From positions 1 through 64,000 of the forward strand of contig JOAA01000031.1 of NCBI GenBank assembly GCA_000720375.1: 64,000 bases of DNA, in the 5' to 3' direction. Within the stretch, counting starts at the first letter, position 1. The number at the start of each line of letters is the position of its first letter. Made by a program: the position numbers and the translations under genes. The notes under the pieces were generated by a model. It searched no databases, was not told the origin of the DNA, and was given only the letters and a program-made list of their open reading frames with translations. Positions 44,795-53,967 of the stretch are shown piece after piece. This stretch comes from Rhodococcus rhodnii (lineage in GTDB: Bacteria > Actinomycetota > Actinomycetes > Mycobacteriales > Pseudonocardiaceae).

Positions 44795-45237
44795 TGGCCA
44801 TCAAGCTGCATCACCTGCGCCCGGCCCCGGGTGCCAAGTCCGACAAGATCCGCGTCGGTCGTGGTGAGGGCTCGAAGGGCAAGACCGCCGGCCGCGGCAC
44901 GAAGGGCACCAAGGCCCGCAAGAACGTGCCTGCCCGGTTCGAGGGTGGGCAGATGCCCATCCACATGCGGCTGCCGAAGCTCAAGGGCTTCAAGAACCGC
45001 TTCCGCGTGGAGTACCAGATCGTCAACGTCGGCGACCTGGCCACGCTGTTCCCCGAGGGCGGCAAGGTCGGCGTGCTCGACCTGGTCGCGAAGGGCGCGG
45101 TCCGCAAGGGCCAGCTCGTCAAGGTCCTCGGTGACGGCGACATCGCCGGTGTGAAGCTGGACGTCACCGTCCACGCCTTCTCCGGCAGCGCGGTCGAGAA
45201 GATCACCGGCGCGGGCGGCACTGTAAACAAGCTGTAA
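44794..45237 (+). CDS. rplO: 50S ribosomal protein L15
   Basis: 147 aa with the Gly/Lys/Arg-rich N-terminus ([18 protein letters not shown]). Last gene of the S10-spc transcription unit. Directly after its stop a 5-codon open frame (MANKL) repeats its last residues, VNKL. Confidence 0.98.
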   Translation: MAIKLHHLRPAPGAKSDKIRVGRGEGSKGKTAGRGTKGTKARKNVPARFEGGQMPIHMRLPKLKGFKNRFRVEYQIVNVGDLATLFPEGGKVGVLDLVAKGAVRKGQLVKVLGDGDIAGVKLDVTVHAFSGSAVEKITGAGGTVNKL

Positions 45238-45267
45238 TGGCAAACAAGCTGTGACGCCTCAGCGCTG

Positions 45268-45303
45268 AAAGGCCCGCCAGGTTTCGTACCTGGCGGGCCT
45301 TTT
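45268..45303 (+). terminator. Terminator of the S10-spc operon
   Basis: AAAGGCCCGCCAGGT, loop TTCGT, and the complementary arm form a 15-bp perfect stem ending in TTTT. It separates rplO from secY, which are adjacent in many bacteria. Confidence 0.92.
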
Positions 45304-45356
45304 CGTTTGTGCTGAACGGGGTTGTCCCGGGCGAAGGCCGCCGCCAAGGTCGCCCC

Positions 45357-45761
45357 ATGGATCTCACGAACCGCCGTGGGACGGCGGGTGCGGTGTTGTC
45401 GTTGCTCGCGGCCGTTTTCCTTGCCCTCGCTTCGTTTCTGCCGCTGTACGTCGCCGCCGAGGCTTCGGAGTTCGGTGCGGACGTCTCGTTCACCGTCAGG
45501 GTGGTCGGGTGGCAGAGCACGGTCTACCCGCAGGTGTTCGGTGCCGCTTTGGCTTTGACCGCAGGCGTTCTCGCATTCCGGCGCAAGGGCGGGCGCCTCA
45601 TTTTGGTCACGTCCGGCGCGTTCAACCTCGGTGTCATGTGGATGTTGCTCACGCTGTACCCGCGGCTGGGCGAGGAGCTTGATCTCGGGCCCGGCTTCTG
45701 GTGCTTGATCGGCGGCCTGCTGGTGGCTGTTGCCGCTGTGGTTGTTGTGCCGCGGGAGTGA
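45357..45761 (+). CDS. Four-TM membrane protein, family member 1
   Basis: 134 aa. RRGTAGAVLSLLAAVFLALASFLPLYV opens the first hydrophobic helix; three more follow. It shares this layout (RR-x-LSLLAA...FLPL...GW..., then GAALALTAGVLA, FNLGVM and a C-terminal FWCLIGGLL helix) with the next two genes. I know no function. First of three tandem genes inserted between rplO and idi-secY. Confidence 0.8.
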   Translation: MDLTNRRGTAGAVLSLLAAVFLALASFLPLYVAAEASEFGADVSFTVRVVGWQSTVYPQVFGAALALTAGVLAFRRKGGRLILVTSGAFNLGVMWMLLTLYPRLGEELDLGPGFWCLIGGLLVAVAAVVVVPRE

Positions 45762-45813
45762 ATACGCTGCTTGGCCGCTTGTTGCGGGAGTGATCGACAG
45801 TCAGTGTCTTGCC

Positions 45814-46824
45814 ATGGATCAGTCGAGACGCCGCTGGAGCGCAAGTGCGGTGTTGTCGTTGCTCGCGGCCGTGCTCCTCGGGTTCGCGGCGTTTCTGCCG
45901 TTGTTCATCGGGGACAGCGACTTCCCGGGCGCCGAATCCGGCAGCACCTTCAGTGCCGGCATGAACGGCTGGAACAGTGGGTTCGGCCTTGGCTACCAAC
46001 TGCTGGCCGGCGCCGCCGTGGCGGTGGCCGCCGGTGTGGTGGCGGCTTGGGGAAGCCGCAAGGGCGGTCTGGTCCTGCTGATCGCTTCCGCCGCGTTCAA
46101 CCTTGGTGTCGGGTCGATCGCTGGTTCGGCGCTGGTCACTTACGCCAAGCTGTTCCCGGAGTTCGACGGGCCCGAAGGCCGGATCACCGCAGACCTCGGC
46201 GTCGGAGTCTGGTTCCTCTGCGCAGGCCTGCTTTTGGCGTTCGCCGCCGTCGCTCTCGTGCTGACACCGGCGGATCTGGATCTCGCCAACCGTCGGTGGG
46301 GCATGGCGGCCACCTTGTCGTTGGTGGCCGCCGCGCTGCTGACGCTCGCGGCCTTTCTCCCGCACTTCTCCACCGAGTGGGGAGAGCCATGGGGCGACGG
46401 CGGGCGGATCACGGCGAACGCCTGGGGCATTACGCAGACCATCGGGGCGTTGCCTGGCCGTGGCATGCCCTACGGACCCGAGTTCTCCAGCGGGTACCAG
46501 CAGCTCTTCGGTGCCGCCTTGGCACTGGCCGCGGGTCTGCTCGCCTTGGTGGCAGCGCGGAAGTCCGCCCGCGGCCGCTCGGGAAGCATGGTCATGCTCG
46601 TCGCTGCCGGGTCGTTCAACCTCGGCTTCGCCCCACTGCTGGTGGAGATGCTTTCCCACTACTTCACGATGTTCCCGGCACAAAGCCGATCCTTGCGGCT
46701 CTTCGACGTCGGCCTTGGCATCTGGTGCCTGTTCCTCGGCGTCCTGTTCGCTCTTCTGGCGACCGTGGCCGTCCTGTCTCGCAAACCAGCCGAGGAGACG
46801 CTGCCCGCCACCACGGGTGCGTGA
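45814..46824 (+). CDS. Eight-TM membrane protein, fused double copy of the same unit
   Basis: 336 aa made of two related halves, each with a RRW-x(3)-A-x-LSL(L/V)AA...AAFLP start, a GYQ(L/Q)L(A/F)GAA segment and an FNLG helix. The second half begins around residue 155 (ANRRWGMAATLSLVAAALL). It looks like tandem duplication and fusion of the 134-aa unit. ATG 45814. Confidence 0.8.
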   Translation: MDQSRRRWSASAVLSLLAAVLLGFAAFLPLFIGDSDFPGAESGSTFSAGMNGWNSGFGLGYQLLAGAAVAVAAGVVAAWGSRKGGLVLLIASAAFNLGVGSIAGSALVTYAKLFPEFDGPEGRITADLGVGVWFLCAGLLLAFAAVALVLTPADLDLANRRWGMAATLSLVAAALLTLAAFLPHFSTEWGEPWGDGGRITANAWGITQTIGALPGRGMPYGPEFSSGYQQLFGAALALAAGLLALVAARKSARGRSGSMVMLVAAGSFNLGFAPLLVEMLSHYFTMFPAQSRSLRLFDVGLGIWCLFLGVLFALLATVAVLSRKPAEETLPATTGA

Positions 46825-46825
46825 T

Positions 46826-46855
46826 CAGAGCGTGTCATCGACCTGTCACGCTCTG
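46826..46855 (+). promoter_or_regulatory. Hairpin directly before third membrane gene
   Basis: CAGAGCGTG and CACGCTCTG form a 9-bp stem ending 4 bp before the ATG at 46860. It would occupy the ribosome-binding region of the third gene, or serve as a weak terminator of the second. Confidence 0.4.
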
Positions 46856-46859
46856 TGCC

Positions 46860-47423
46860 ATGTGGCATCCGCAGCGCCTGATCGGCGCCATCCTCGCGCT
46901 GGTCGCGGCGATCCTGCTGTTGGTCTCGCCGTTCTTCCCGCTGTTCATCGGGCATGTGAACGCCAGGGCGGCGGACTTCACGATGACCATCGACGCTTGG
47001 GGCTTCGACACAGATGCGCCACAACGCGTCGGTGCCGTGGCGGTGAACGCGTACGGTCTGATCTTCGCTGCAGTGTTGTTGTTCGTAGGGACGATCCTCA
47101 CGTTCGTTGGCGCGCGTAATTCCGCCACACCAAGCAGTCGGCGCGTTGCTGCCACCGGTATGGGCATCGCTACCGCGTTCACCCTTGGTGTCGCGGCGAC
47201 GGTGGTGCCTCAGCTCACCAACTGGGTGGACACGTTCCGTCCGACGGGACTGGCCAGTGCCAGCGTCGACACGTCAGTCGGCACCGGCTTCTGGATGATG
47301 GCCGTCGGAGCCGGCATCGCGCTCGCCGCCGCTGTCATCACCGCCCTGCGTTTCCGGGACAGGGAGCCGGAAACGCCGCCGTACGGCATCCCGTTGCCGG
47401 TTCAGCCGTCGGAGGGCGACTGA
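46860..47423 (+). CDS. Four-TM membrane protein, family member 3
   Basis: 187 aa ([30 protein letters not shown] opens with the same FxPLFI first helix). Four hydrophobic helices and a short Pro-rich cytoplasmic tail. More diverged than the other two copies. Lies 19 bp before idi and may be co-transcribed with it. Confidence 0.78.
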   Translation: MWHPQRLIGAILALVAAILLLVSPFFPLFIGHVNARAADFTMTIDAWGFDTDAPQRVGAVAVNAYGLIFAAVLLFVGTILTFVGARNSATPSSRRVAATGMGIATAFTLGVAATVVPQLTNWVDTFRPTGLASASVDTSVGTGFWMMAVGAGIALAAAVITALRFRDREPETPPYGIPLPVQPSEGD

Positions 47424-47442
47424 GCGGTTACTGTCTATCCAC

Positions 47443-48039
47443 ATGGAGCAGGTCGTCTTACTGGACGAGGCCGGGCAGGCCATAGGCACCGCGGACAAGG
47501 CAACGGTCCACCACGAGCAGACTCCGCTGCACCTCGCGTTCTCGTCGTACGTCTTCGACGAGCACAACCGGTTCCTGCTCACCCGCAGAGCGCTGTCCAA
47601 GCGCACCTGGCCGGGGGTCTGGACCAATTCCTGCTGCGGGCATCCCGCGCCCGGTGAGGCGATACGTGACGCCGTTATCCGCCGGCTGAAGACCGAGCTT
47701 GGTCTCGATGTCGACACGATCGAGCTCGTGCTGCCCAAGTTCCGCTACCGGGTCGCGATGCCGGACGGCGTGGTCGAGAACGAGATGTGTCCCGTCTACC
47801 GGGTCACCGTGACCGGCGATCCGACGCCGGATCCCACCGAGGTCGAGGACTTCGAATGGGTCTCCTGGCCGCCCAACCGCGAGCTCTCTCCCTGGGCTGA
47901 ACTGCAGTTGCCTCAGCTCAAAGCGCTCGGCGAAGATCCTCGGCAATGGCCTGCCGCGGACCCCGCCGACCTTCCGCCTGCAGCAGAGGAGATCAATGCG
48001 CCGGACGGGGGGTGCGGAGGCCCCATCCGAGGCTGTTAG
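47443..48039 (+). CDS. idi: Isopentenyl-diphosphate delta-isomerase, type I
   Basis: 198 aa Nudix-fold enzyme that interconverts IPP and DMAPP. Catalytic C65 is in NSCCGHP, the Nudix-like helix contains [18 protein letters not shown], and E112/E114 are in ENEMCP. A second adjacent Cys (C64) replaces the more usual Val. The Cys/Pro-rich C-terminal tail beyond residue ~180 is non-conserved. Supplies polyprenyl precursors. Confidence 0.95.
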   Translation: MEQVVLLDEAGQAIGTADKATVHHEQTPLHLAFSSYVFDEHNRFLLTRRALSKRTWPGVWTNSCCGHPAPGEAIRDAVIRRLKTELGLDVDTIELVLPKFRYRVAMPDGVVENEMCPVYRVTVTGDPTPDPTEVEDFEWVSWPPNRELSPWAELQLPQLKALGEDPRQWPAADPADLPPAAEEINAPDGGCGGPIRGC

Positions 48040-48140
48040 AGTCGAGGACACGCTTCGGGACAAATGTGCCCCGAAGCGTTCGTGGCTTGTGTTCCCGCCG
48101 GTGCAATCACCGGCCCAGTCGTTCGCCGGCAGGATGCCGG
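48034..48140 (+). promoter_or_regulatory. secY promoter and three-hairpin leader
   Basis: The extended -10 TGtTAGAGT (48034-48042) predicts a start near 48049. The transcript would begin with ACGCTTCGGG-N10-CCCGAAGCGT (48050-48079), then GCCGGTG-caat-CACCGGC (48097-48114), then CCGGC-aggat-GCCGG (48126-48140), followed by AGGAGG and the GTG start. Such an ordered leader suggests regulation at RNA level. Confidence 0.5.
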
Positions 48141-48159
48141 TGACGCGAGGAGGTCTTGC

Positions 48160-49461
48160 GTGCTAGGCGCCTTCCGCTCGGCTCTCGCGACGCCGGATCT
48201 GCGCAAGAAGATCCTGTTCACGCTCGGGATCATTGTGCTGTACCGGGTGGGTGCCCTGCTGCCTTCGCCAGGGGTTTCGTACCCGAACGTGCAGGCATGT
48301 CTCGCCAACGTCCAACAGGACGGCATCTACTCGCTGCTGAACCTGTTCAGCGGTGGTGCTTTGCTCCAGCTGTCCGTTTTCGCGCTGGGCATCATGCCGT
48401 ACATCACGGCGAGCATCATCATCCAGCTGCTGACCGTGGTCATCCCGCGGTTCGAACAGCTGAAGAAGGAAGGCCAGGCGGGCCAGGGCAAGCTGACCCA
48501 GTACACCCGCTACCTGACGATCGCGCTGGCGATCCTGCAGGCCACCGGCATCGTGGCGCTGGCCGACCGCGGCCAGCTGTTCGGTGACTGCCCGCAGGAC
48601 ATCATCCCGGGCGACCGCATCTTCACCCTGATCCTCATCGTCGTCACGATGACCGCCGGTACGGCCGTCATCATGTGGCTGGGCGAGCTGATCACCGAGC
48701 GCGGCATCGGTAACGGCATGTCGCTGCTGATGTTCGTCAACATCGCGGCGCGCATCCCTTACGAGGGCAAGATCATCTGGGACAAGGGCCCGATCACCTT
48801 CACCGTGATCTGCCTGTTCGGTCTCGCCATCATCGCCAGCGTCGTGTTCATGGAGCAGGGCCAGCGCCGGATCCCGGTCCAGTACGCCAAGCGCATGATC
48901 GGCCGCCGGATGTACGGCGGCACCTCGACCTACCTGCCGCTGAAGGTCAACCAGGCCGGTGTCATCCCGGTGATCTTCGCGTCGTCGTTGCTCTACCTGC
49001 CCGACCTGATATCCCGGTTGATCGGCGGCGCACAGGACTCCGGCTGGCAGCGCTGGATCCAGACCTATCTGGTCCAGCAGGACAGCTGGGTGCACATCCT
49101 TGTGTACTTCTCGCTGATCATCTTCTTCACGTACTTCTACATCACGATCACGTTCAACGTGAACGAGCGTGCTGAGGAGATGCGGAAGTTCGGTGGCTTC
49201 ATCCCCGGCATCCGCCCTGGACGTCCAACCTCGGAATACCTGAGTTACGTACTGAGCCGCATCACCCTGCCCGGCTCGATCTACCTTGGCATCATCGCGA
49301 TCCTGCCGAACTTCTTCCTCTCGGTGACCGGATCGGGGAACAACCAGAACTTCCCGTTCGGTGGTACCGCGGTACTGATCATGGTCGGCGTCGGCCTCGA
49401 CACCGTGAAGCAGATCGAGAGCCAGCTCATGCAACGTAACTACGAAGGGTTCCTCAGGTGA
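48160..49461 (+). CDS. secY: Protein translocase subunit SecY
   Basis: 433 aa with ten membrane helices; forms the protein-conducting channel with SecE and SecG. GTG 48160 after AGGAGG gives [21 protein letters not shown], the usual actinobacterial start. Conserved cytoplasmic loop [12 protein letters not shown] present. Overlaps adk by 4 bp (GTGA). Confidence 0.98.
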   Translation: MLGAFRSALATPDLRKKILFTLGIIVLYRVGALLPSPGVSYPNVQACLANVQQDGIYSLLNLFSGGALLQLSVFALGIMPYITASIIIQLLTVVIPRFEQLKKEGQAGQGKLTQYTRYLTIALAILQATGIVALADRGQLFGDCPQDIIPGDRIFTLILIVVTMTAGTAVIMWLGELITERGIGNGMSLLMFVNIAARIPYEGKIIWDKGPITFTVICLFGLAIIASVVFMEQGQRRIPVQYAKRMIGRRMYGGTSTYLPLKVNQAGVIPVIFASSLLYLPDLISRLIGGAQDSGWQRWIQTYLVQQDSWVHILVYFSLIIFFTYFYITITFNVNERAEEMRKFGGFIPGIRPGRPTSEYLSYVLSRITLPGSIYLGIIAILPNFFLSVTGSGNNQNFPFGGTAVLIMVGVGLDTVKQIESQLMQRNYEGFLR

Positions 49462-50006
49462 CACGACTCGTTCTGGTCGGCCCGCCTGGCGCGGGCAAGG
49501 GCACGCAGGCCGGGACGCTCAGCGCAAAGCTCGGCGTGCCCCACATCTCCACCGGCGACCTGTTCCGTGCCCACATCGGGGACGGAACAGAGCTCGGCCG
49601 CAGCGTCCAGGCGTACCTCGACGAGGGCCAGCTCGTGCCCGACGAGGTCACCAACGAGATGGTGCGCGAGCGGCTCGCCGACGAGGACACCAAGGGCGGC
49701 TTCATCCTCGACGGCTTCCCGCGCAACATCCCGCAGGCCGAGGTGCTCGGCAAGATCCTCGCCGAGTCGGGCCACAAGCTGGACGCGGTCGTCCAGTTCC
49801 AGATCGACGAGGACGTGGTCGTGGCCCGGCTGCTCGGCCGTGGCCGCAAGGACGACAACGAGGAAGTCATCCGGCACCGGCAGCACGTCTACCGGTCGGA
49901 GACCGAGCCGCTGCTGAACTTCTACCGCGACATCGTGGTGACGGTCGACGCGGTCGGAGACGTCGACGAGGTCACCAACCGCGTGCTCAACGCGCTGGAC
50001 AAGTGA
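49458..50006 (+). CDS. adk: Adenylate kinase
   Basis: 182 aa, the short form without a zinc LID. P-loop [10 protein letters not shown] at 8-17, [17 protein letters not shown] and the LID arginines ([10 protein letters not shown]) are present. Maintains adenylate balance. Starts inside the secY stop. Confidence 0.98.
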   Translation: MTRLVLVGPPGAGKGTQAGTLSAKLGVPHISTGDLFRAHIGDGTELGRSVQAYLDEGQLVPDEVTNEMVRERLADEDTKGGFILDGFPRNIPQAEVLGKILAESGHKLDAVVQFQIDEDVVVARLLGRGRKDDNEEVIRHRQHVYRSETEPLLNFYRDIVVTVDAVGDVDEVTNRVLNALDK

Positions 50007-50818
50007 GCAAGGGTGGTCTGCTCGGCATGTTGCGCGGGCGCCAGTCGATGATCGAGATCAAGTCCCGTACGGAGCTCGAGGCGATGCGGGCGGCGGGCCT
50101 GGTCGTGGCCCGCACGCTCGACCTGCTCACCAAGGCGGTCAAACCCGGCGTGAGCACGGCGGAGCTGGACGAGCTCGCCGAACAGACGATCAGGGACGCC
50201 GGCGCGGTGCCGTCCTTCAAGGGCTACCACGACTACCCGGCGTCGATCTGCTCATCGGTGAACGAGCAGGTCGTCCACGGCATCCCGGCGCCCGACCAGG
50301 TGCTGGCCGAGGGTGACCTGATCTCGATCGACTGCGGCGCGATCCTCGACGGCTGGCACGGCGACGCGGCCGTGACCGTCGCCGCCGGTGAGATCCGTCC
50401 CGAGGACAAGCTGCTGTCCGAGGCAACTCGTACAGCGCTGTACGCGGGCGTAGAGGCTCTTGTCGTCGGCGCTCGGTTGTCCGACGTCTCGCACGCCATC
50501 GAGCAGTCCATCCTGCGCTCAGCGAAGGCGGACGGCGTCAAATACGGCATCATCCGCGACTACGGCGGCCACGGCATCGGCACCGAGATGCATATGGAGC
50601 CGTACCTGTCGAACTACGGCAAACCCGGCAAAGGCCCGCGCCTGGTCGAAGGCATGGCCATCGCCGTGGAACCCATGCTGACCCTCGCCGGCCATCGCAC
50701 CGACGAACTCGACGACGGCTGGACGGTCGTAACGGTCGACAAGTCCCGCGCCGCCCACTGGGAGCACAGCGTCGCCATCACCGCCGACGGCCCCTGGATC
50801 CTCACCGCCCCCGAATAA
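50003..50818 (+). CDS. map: Methionine aminopeptidase, type I
   Basis: 271 aa from GTG 50003 overlapping the adk stop; ATG at 50048 ([13 protein letters not shown]) would give the more usual ~256 residues. Metal ligands of the pita-bread fold are visible: the two Asp in [17 protein letters not shown], His in [10 protein letters not shown], Glu in AVEPML and the last Glu in WEHSVAIT. Removes N-terminal Met from nascent proteins. Confidence 0.96.
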   Translation: MSKGGLLGMLRGRQSMIEIKSRTELEAMRAAGLVVARTLDLLTKAVKPGVSTAELDELAEQTIRDAGAVPSFKGYHDYPASICSSVNEQVVHGIPAPDQVLAEGDLISIDCGAILDGWHGDAAVTVAAGEIRPEDKLLSEATRTALYAGVEALVVGARLSDVSHAIEQSILRSAKADGVKYGIIRDYGGHGIGTEMHMEPYLSNYGKPGKGPRLVEGMAIAVEPMLTLAGHRTDELDDGWTVVTVDKSRAAHWEHSVAITADGPWILTAPE

Positions 50819-50823
50819 CCCCC

Positions 50824-51084
50824 GGTGTGTCCACCTCCCCAGCACACCGTGTCCACCTTTCCAGCACCCTGAGATGCACTTTGCCGCACGGTGTGTCCAC
50901 CTTTCCGGCACATCGTGTCGACCGTTGTGGCACATCACATCCACCACTCCGGCGTGCCGTGTCCACCTTTCCGGCACCATGAAATCCCCTCCCCGTCTGC
51001 GGCGGGAATTTCGGTGTGCTGGAAAGTGCAACTCGTTGTGCCGCAATGGTGGACACGGGGTGTCGCAACGGTGGACACGGCGGT
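50824..51084. repeat. Dispersed GTGGACAC repeat, cluster B (about ten units, both orientations)
   Basis: Directly after map, units such as GTGTCCACCTTTCCAGCAC, GTGTCCACCTTTCCGGCAC and TGTCGCAACGGTGGACACGG occur about every 20-30 bp, first mostly on one strand then inverted after ~51000. A variant unit has GTGCACTTT..GCAC in place of GTGTCCACC. GGAATTTC accompanies several. No gene is supported in 50819-51163. Confidence 0.75.
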
Positions 51085-51163
51085 CGGGGGTAGGGGCAGC
51101 CCCACCAAAAGCGTAGGGATGACGCCATCCACCTGCGGGTCTTGCCCGGGGACGATTGTCCGG

Positions 51164-51586
51164 GTGACCGACGACTTCGCCCCCGACCTGATCCGCGTGA
51201 CCGATCTCGACCGCAAGGTGGTCGAGCAGCGGCTGCGAGTGGCGCACGCCGACGGCAGCCTGACCCTGGACGAGCTGGACGAACGTCTGGCGAACCTTTG
51301 GTTGACAAAGACCCGCCGGGACCTGGCCGGACTCACCAAGGACCTGCCCGCGCCGCTGCCGCCGCCCCCGCCACCAGCGCCGCCCAAACCGAACCACGCG
51401 CGCACCGCGATGCGCGTGCTGACCGCCATCTGGCTGTCCGTCAGCGTCATCAACCTGGTGATCTGGCTGATGGTCTCGCTGATCAACTTCGATCCGGCGT
51501 ACCCGTGGTTCCTCTGGCCGATGCTGCCGCCAGGCGCCGTCCTCGGCGTACTCTGGTGGCTGGGTGTCGGACGTACCCGCAGCTAG
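51164..51586 (+). CDS. DUF1707 domain membrane protein
   Basis: 140 aa. The N-terminal DUF1707 (RVTDLDRKVVEQRLRVAHADG, LTLDELDERLANLWLTKTRRDLAGL) is a SHOCT-like ~50-residue domain common in actinobacteria. A Pro-rich spacer (LPPPPPPAPPKP) and two membrane helices follow. GTG at 51164. Function unknown; often linked to cell-envelope or sensor proteins. Sits between the repeat cluster and infA. Confidence 0.88.
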   Translation: MTDDFAPDLIRVTDLDRKVVEQRLRVAHADGSLTLDELDERLANLWLTKTRRDLAGLTKDLPAPLPPPPPPAPPKPNHARTAMRVLTAIWLSVSVINLVIWLMVSLINFDPAYPWFLWPMLPPGAVLGVLWWLGVGRTRS

Positions 51587-51747
51587 GACCCCCGATTTGG
51601 GGTCCGTTGGCAGGGTGCGTACACTTGGTTGGTGGCGCGCACGTAGCGCCGGTCTCGTTGTGCGGTTTTTTCATCAGATGAACCCTCGCGTGTCCGACTC
51701 TTGGCGTGCCAGTACGAAGTAAGTCACCGTCACGAAACGCGGAGGAC

Positions 51748-51969
51748 ATGGGCAAGAAAGACGGGGCCATCGAAGTCGAGGGTCGCGTGGTCGAACCCCT
51801 CCCCAACGCGATGTTCCGCGTTGAGCTGGAGAACGGTCACAAGGTTCTCGCGCACATCAGCGGCAAGATGCGGCAGCACTACATCCGTATCCTGCCTGAG
51901 GACCGGGTCGTCGTGGAGCTCTCGCCGTACGACCTGTCCCGTGGGCGCATCGTCTACCGCTACAAGTAG
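51748..51969 (+). CDS. infA: Translation initiation factor IF-1
   Basis: 73-aa OB-fold protein ([20 protein letters not shown]). Binds the 30S A site during initiation. ATG at 51748 after GGAGGA. A TACACT box at 51620-51625 with an imperfect -35 may drive the infA-rpmJ-rpsM-rpsK-rpsD-rpoA-rplQ-truA unit. Confidence 0.98.
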   Translation: MGKKDGAIEVEGRVVEPLPNAMFRVELENGHKVLAHISGKMRQHYIRILPEDRVVVELSPYDLSRGRIVYRYK

Positions 51970-52004
51970 TGACCTTTACCAGGCTTGAACAGGAGAGCTG
52001 AGGC

Positions 52005-52118
52005 GTGAAGGTCCAGCCGAGCGTCAAGAAGATCTGCGACAAGTGCAAGGTGATCCGCCGGCACGGTCGCGTCATGGTGATCTGCGAGAACTTGCGTCAC
52101 AAGCAGCGCCAGGGCTGA
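52005..52118 (+). CDS. rpmJ: 50S ribosomal protein L36
   Basis: 37 aa from GTG 52005 ([20 protein letters not shown]). Zinc-type L36 with C11, C14, C27 and H32. Short but unmistakable, in its usual place after infA. Confidence 0.97.
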   Translation: MKVQPSVKKICDKCKVIRRHGRVMVICENLRHKQRQG

Positions 52119-52264
52119 CAACAGCAACAGAGGACCTCCTATGACCTGCCGGATCAGACGGATCCGGCGTACCCCCGGACTCCAGGCCGGGGCCCGGGCT
52201 CACCGAGTCATCCCGGGGCGGTCAGGGAGCAGACCTGGAGCCAACTAGAGGAGAAACCGCCGAA

Positions 52265-52645
52265 ATGGCACGACTCATGGGTGTCGACCTCCCCCGCGAG
52301 AAGCGGTTGGAGATCGCACTTACCTACATCTTTGGCATCGGGCGCACCCGCTCCAAGGAGCTGCTGAACGCGACCCAGTTGTCTCCCGACCTTCGCGTCA
52401 GGGACCTGTCCGACGAGGACGTCCTGAAGCTGAGGGACTACATCGAGGAGAACTACAAGGTCGAGGGTGACCTCCGCCGTGAGGTCCAGGCCGACATTCG
52501 CCGGAAGATGGAGATCGGCTGCTACGAGGGCCTGCGCTGGCGTCGTGGTCTGCCAGTCCGCGGTCAGCGGACCAAGACCAACGCACGCACCCGCAAGGGC
52601 CCGAAGAAGACGGTCGCCGGCAAGAAGAAGGCCGGAAAGAAGTGA
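52265..52645 (+). CDS. rpsM: 30S ribosomal protein S13
   Basis: 126 aa ([20 protein letters not shown]). Head protein bridging to the 50S. Basic C-terminal tail ([18 protein letters not shown]). A small open frame starts inside its stop codon (GTGA). Confidence 0.99.
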   Translation: MARLMGVDLPREKRLEIALTYIFGIGRTRSKELLNATQLSPDLRVRDLSDEDVLKLRDYIEENYKVEGDLRREVQADIRRKMEIGCYEGLRWRRGLPVRGQRTKTNARTRKGPKKTVAGKKKAGKK

Positions 52646-52830
52646 GCCAGTACTGCGGCAGGACGCTCAAGCTCGTCACGCAGTCGCGGCGTGGCCGGTC
52701 CGCCATGCGGGCCACCCTCGTCGCCCCGCAGAACGCGCGCCCAGACGCACTGCGGGACCTGTACCTCGACGCCGGTACGCGTATCCGGCGCGGGTCTGTC
52801 GCTCCTTCACCCACTCGCGCTTCAAAGTAG
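52642..52830 (+). CDS. Possible 62-aa basic protein between rpsM and rpsK
   Basis: rpsM and rpsK are here 200 bp apart, and the gap is filled by a frame starting at GTG 52642 (4-bp overlap with rpsM, like the other coupled genes here) and ending at 52830 within the rpsK ribosome binding site. The first ~48 codons have almost exclusively G/C third positions; the last dozen do not. The product ([20 protein letters not shown]...) is basic and unrecognised. It could be a real small protein or a spacer with chance coding bias. Confidence 0.4.
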   Translation: MSQYCGRTLKLVTQSRRGRSAMRATLVAPQNARPDALRDLYLDAGTRIRRGSVAPSPTRASK

Positions 52831-52845
52831 GAGAAACCCGAAGCA

Positions 52846-53250
52846 ATGCCACCCAAGTCTCGTACTGGCGCCGTCAAGAAGGTGCGGCGCAAGGAAAAGA
52901 AGAACATCTCCCACGGGCATGCTCACATCAAGAGCACGTTCAACAACACGATCGTCTCGATCACCGACCCGCAGGGCAACGTGATCAGCTGGGCCTCCAG
53001 CGGCCACGTCGGCTTCAAGGGCTCGCGTAAGTCCACGCCGTTCGCCGCCCAGATGGCCGCGGAGAACGCCGCCCGCAAGGCCGCCGAGCACGGCATGAAG
53101 AAGGTCGACGTGTTCGTCAAGGGCCCGGGCTCCGGCCGGGAGACCGCGATCCGTTCGCTGCAGGCAGCCGGCCTCGAGGTCGGCACGATCCAGGACGTGA
53201 CCCCGCAGCCCCACAACGGCTGCCGCCCGCCCAAGCGGCGCCGGGTCTGA
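52846..53250 (+). CDS. rpsK: 30S ribosomal protein S11
   Basis: 134 aa. Platform protein near the 3' end of 16S rRNA. Conserved [20 protein letters not shown] and C-terminal [13 protein letters not shown]. Confidence 0.99.
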   Translation: MPPKSRTGAVKKVRRKEKKNISHGHAHIKSTFNNTIVSITDPQGNVISWASSGHVGFKGSRKSTPFAAQMAAENAARKAAEHGMKKVDVFVKGPGSGRETAIRSLQAAGLEVGTIQDVTPQPHNGCRPPKRRRV

Positions 53251-53273
53251 GGCACGGGGAGGAGTAAGAACAC

Positions 53274-53879
53274 ATGGCTCGTTACACGGGACCCGCGACT
53301 CGCAAGTCGCGGCGGCTCAAGGTTGACCTCGTCGGCGGCGACAAGGCGTTCGAGCGCCGCCCCTACCCGCCCGGCCAGCACGGCCGCGGTCGGATCAAGG
53401 AGAGCGAGTACCTGCTCCAGCTGCAGGAGAAGCAGAAGGCGCGCTTCACCTACGGCGTGCTCGAGCGTCAGTTCCGCAAGTACTACGACGAGGCTGTCCG
53501 CCAGCAGGGCAAGACCGGTGAGGTCCTGCTCCAGCTGCTGGAGTCGCGTTTGGACAACGTGGTGTACCGCGCGGGCCTCGCGCGCACCCGTCGCCAGGCG
53601 CGCCAGCTGGTCAGCCACGGTCACTTCCTGGTCAACGGCGTGAAGGTGAACGTGCCGAGCTACCAGGTGACCAAGTTCGACATCATCGACGTGAAGCCGA
53701 AGTCGCTGCCGACGCTGCCGTTCGAGGTCGCCAAGGCGACCATGGGCGACCGTCCGGTGCCGGCCTGGCTGCAGGTCGTTCCGTCGAACCTGCGGATCCT
53801 CGTGCACCAGCGGCCGGAGCGGGCGCAGATCGACGTGCCCGTCCAGGAACAGCTGATCGTCGAGTTCTACTCGAAGTAA
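53274..53879 (+). CDS. rpsD: 30S ribosomal protein S4
   Basis: 201 aa, cysteine-free form without a zinc knuckle. S4 RNA-binding domain LESRLDNVVYRAGLARTRRQ. Primary 16S binder and, in other bacteria, operon autoregulator. Confidence 0.99.
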   Translation: MARYTGPATRKSRRLKVDLVGGDKAFERRPYPPGQHGRGRIKESEYLLQLQEKQKARFTYGVLERQFRKYYDEAVRQQGKTGEVLLQLLESRLDNVVYRAGLARTRRQARQLVSHGHFLVNGVKVNVPSYQVTKFDIIDVKPKSLPTLPFEVAKATMGDRPVPAWLQVVPSNLRILVHQRPERAQIDVPVQEQLIVEFYSK

Positions 53880-53889
53880 GACTTGATCC

Positions 53890-53916
53890 GCCCCGGCGTT
53901 CCGATAGCGCCGGGGC
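53890..53916 (+). terminator. rpsD-rpoA intergenic hairpin
   Basis: GCCCCGGCG and CGCCGGGGC form a 9-bp stem with a 9-nt loop, without a U-tract, in the 88-bp gap. It may partly uncouple rpoA from the ribosomal genes. Confidence 0.5.
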
Positions 53917-53967
53917 TCCATTTCCAGGCATCAAATAGCGGGTGCCTCAGGGAAGGAAACGAAGAAA

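Noticed and set aside
50824..51084. CRISPR array or tandem operator set
   Set aside because: Units occur in both orientations with irregular spacing and similar units lie in unrelated intergenic regions. A dispersed repeat family fits better.
51632..51648. Attenuator hairpin GGCGC..GCGCC before infA with a T-run
   Set aside because: The T-run starts about 15 nt after a 5-bp stem, so it does not form a convincing intrinsic terminator.
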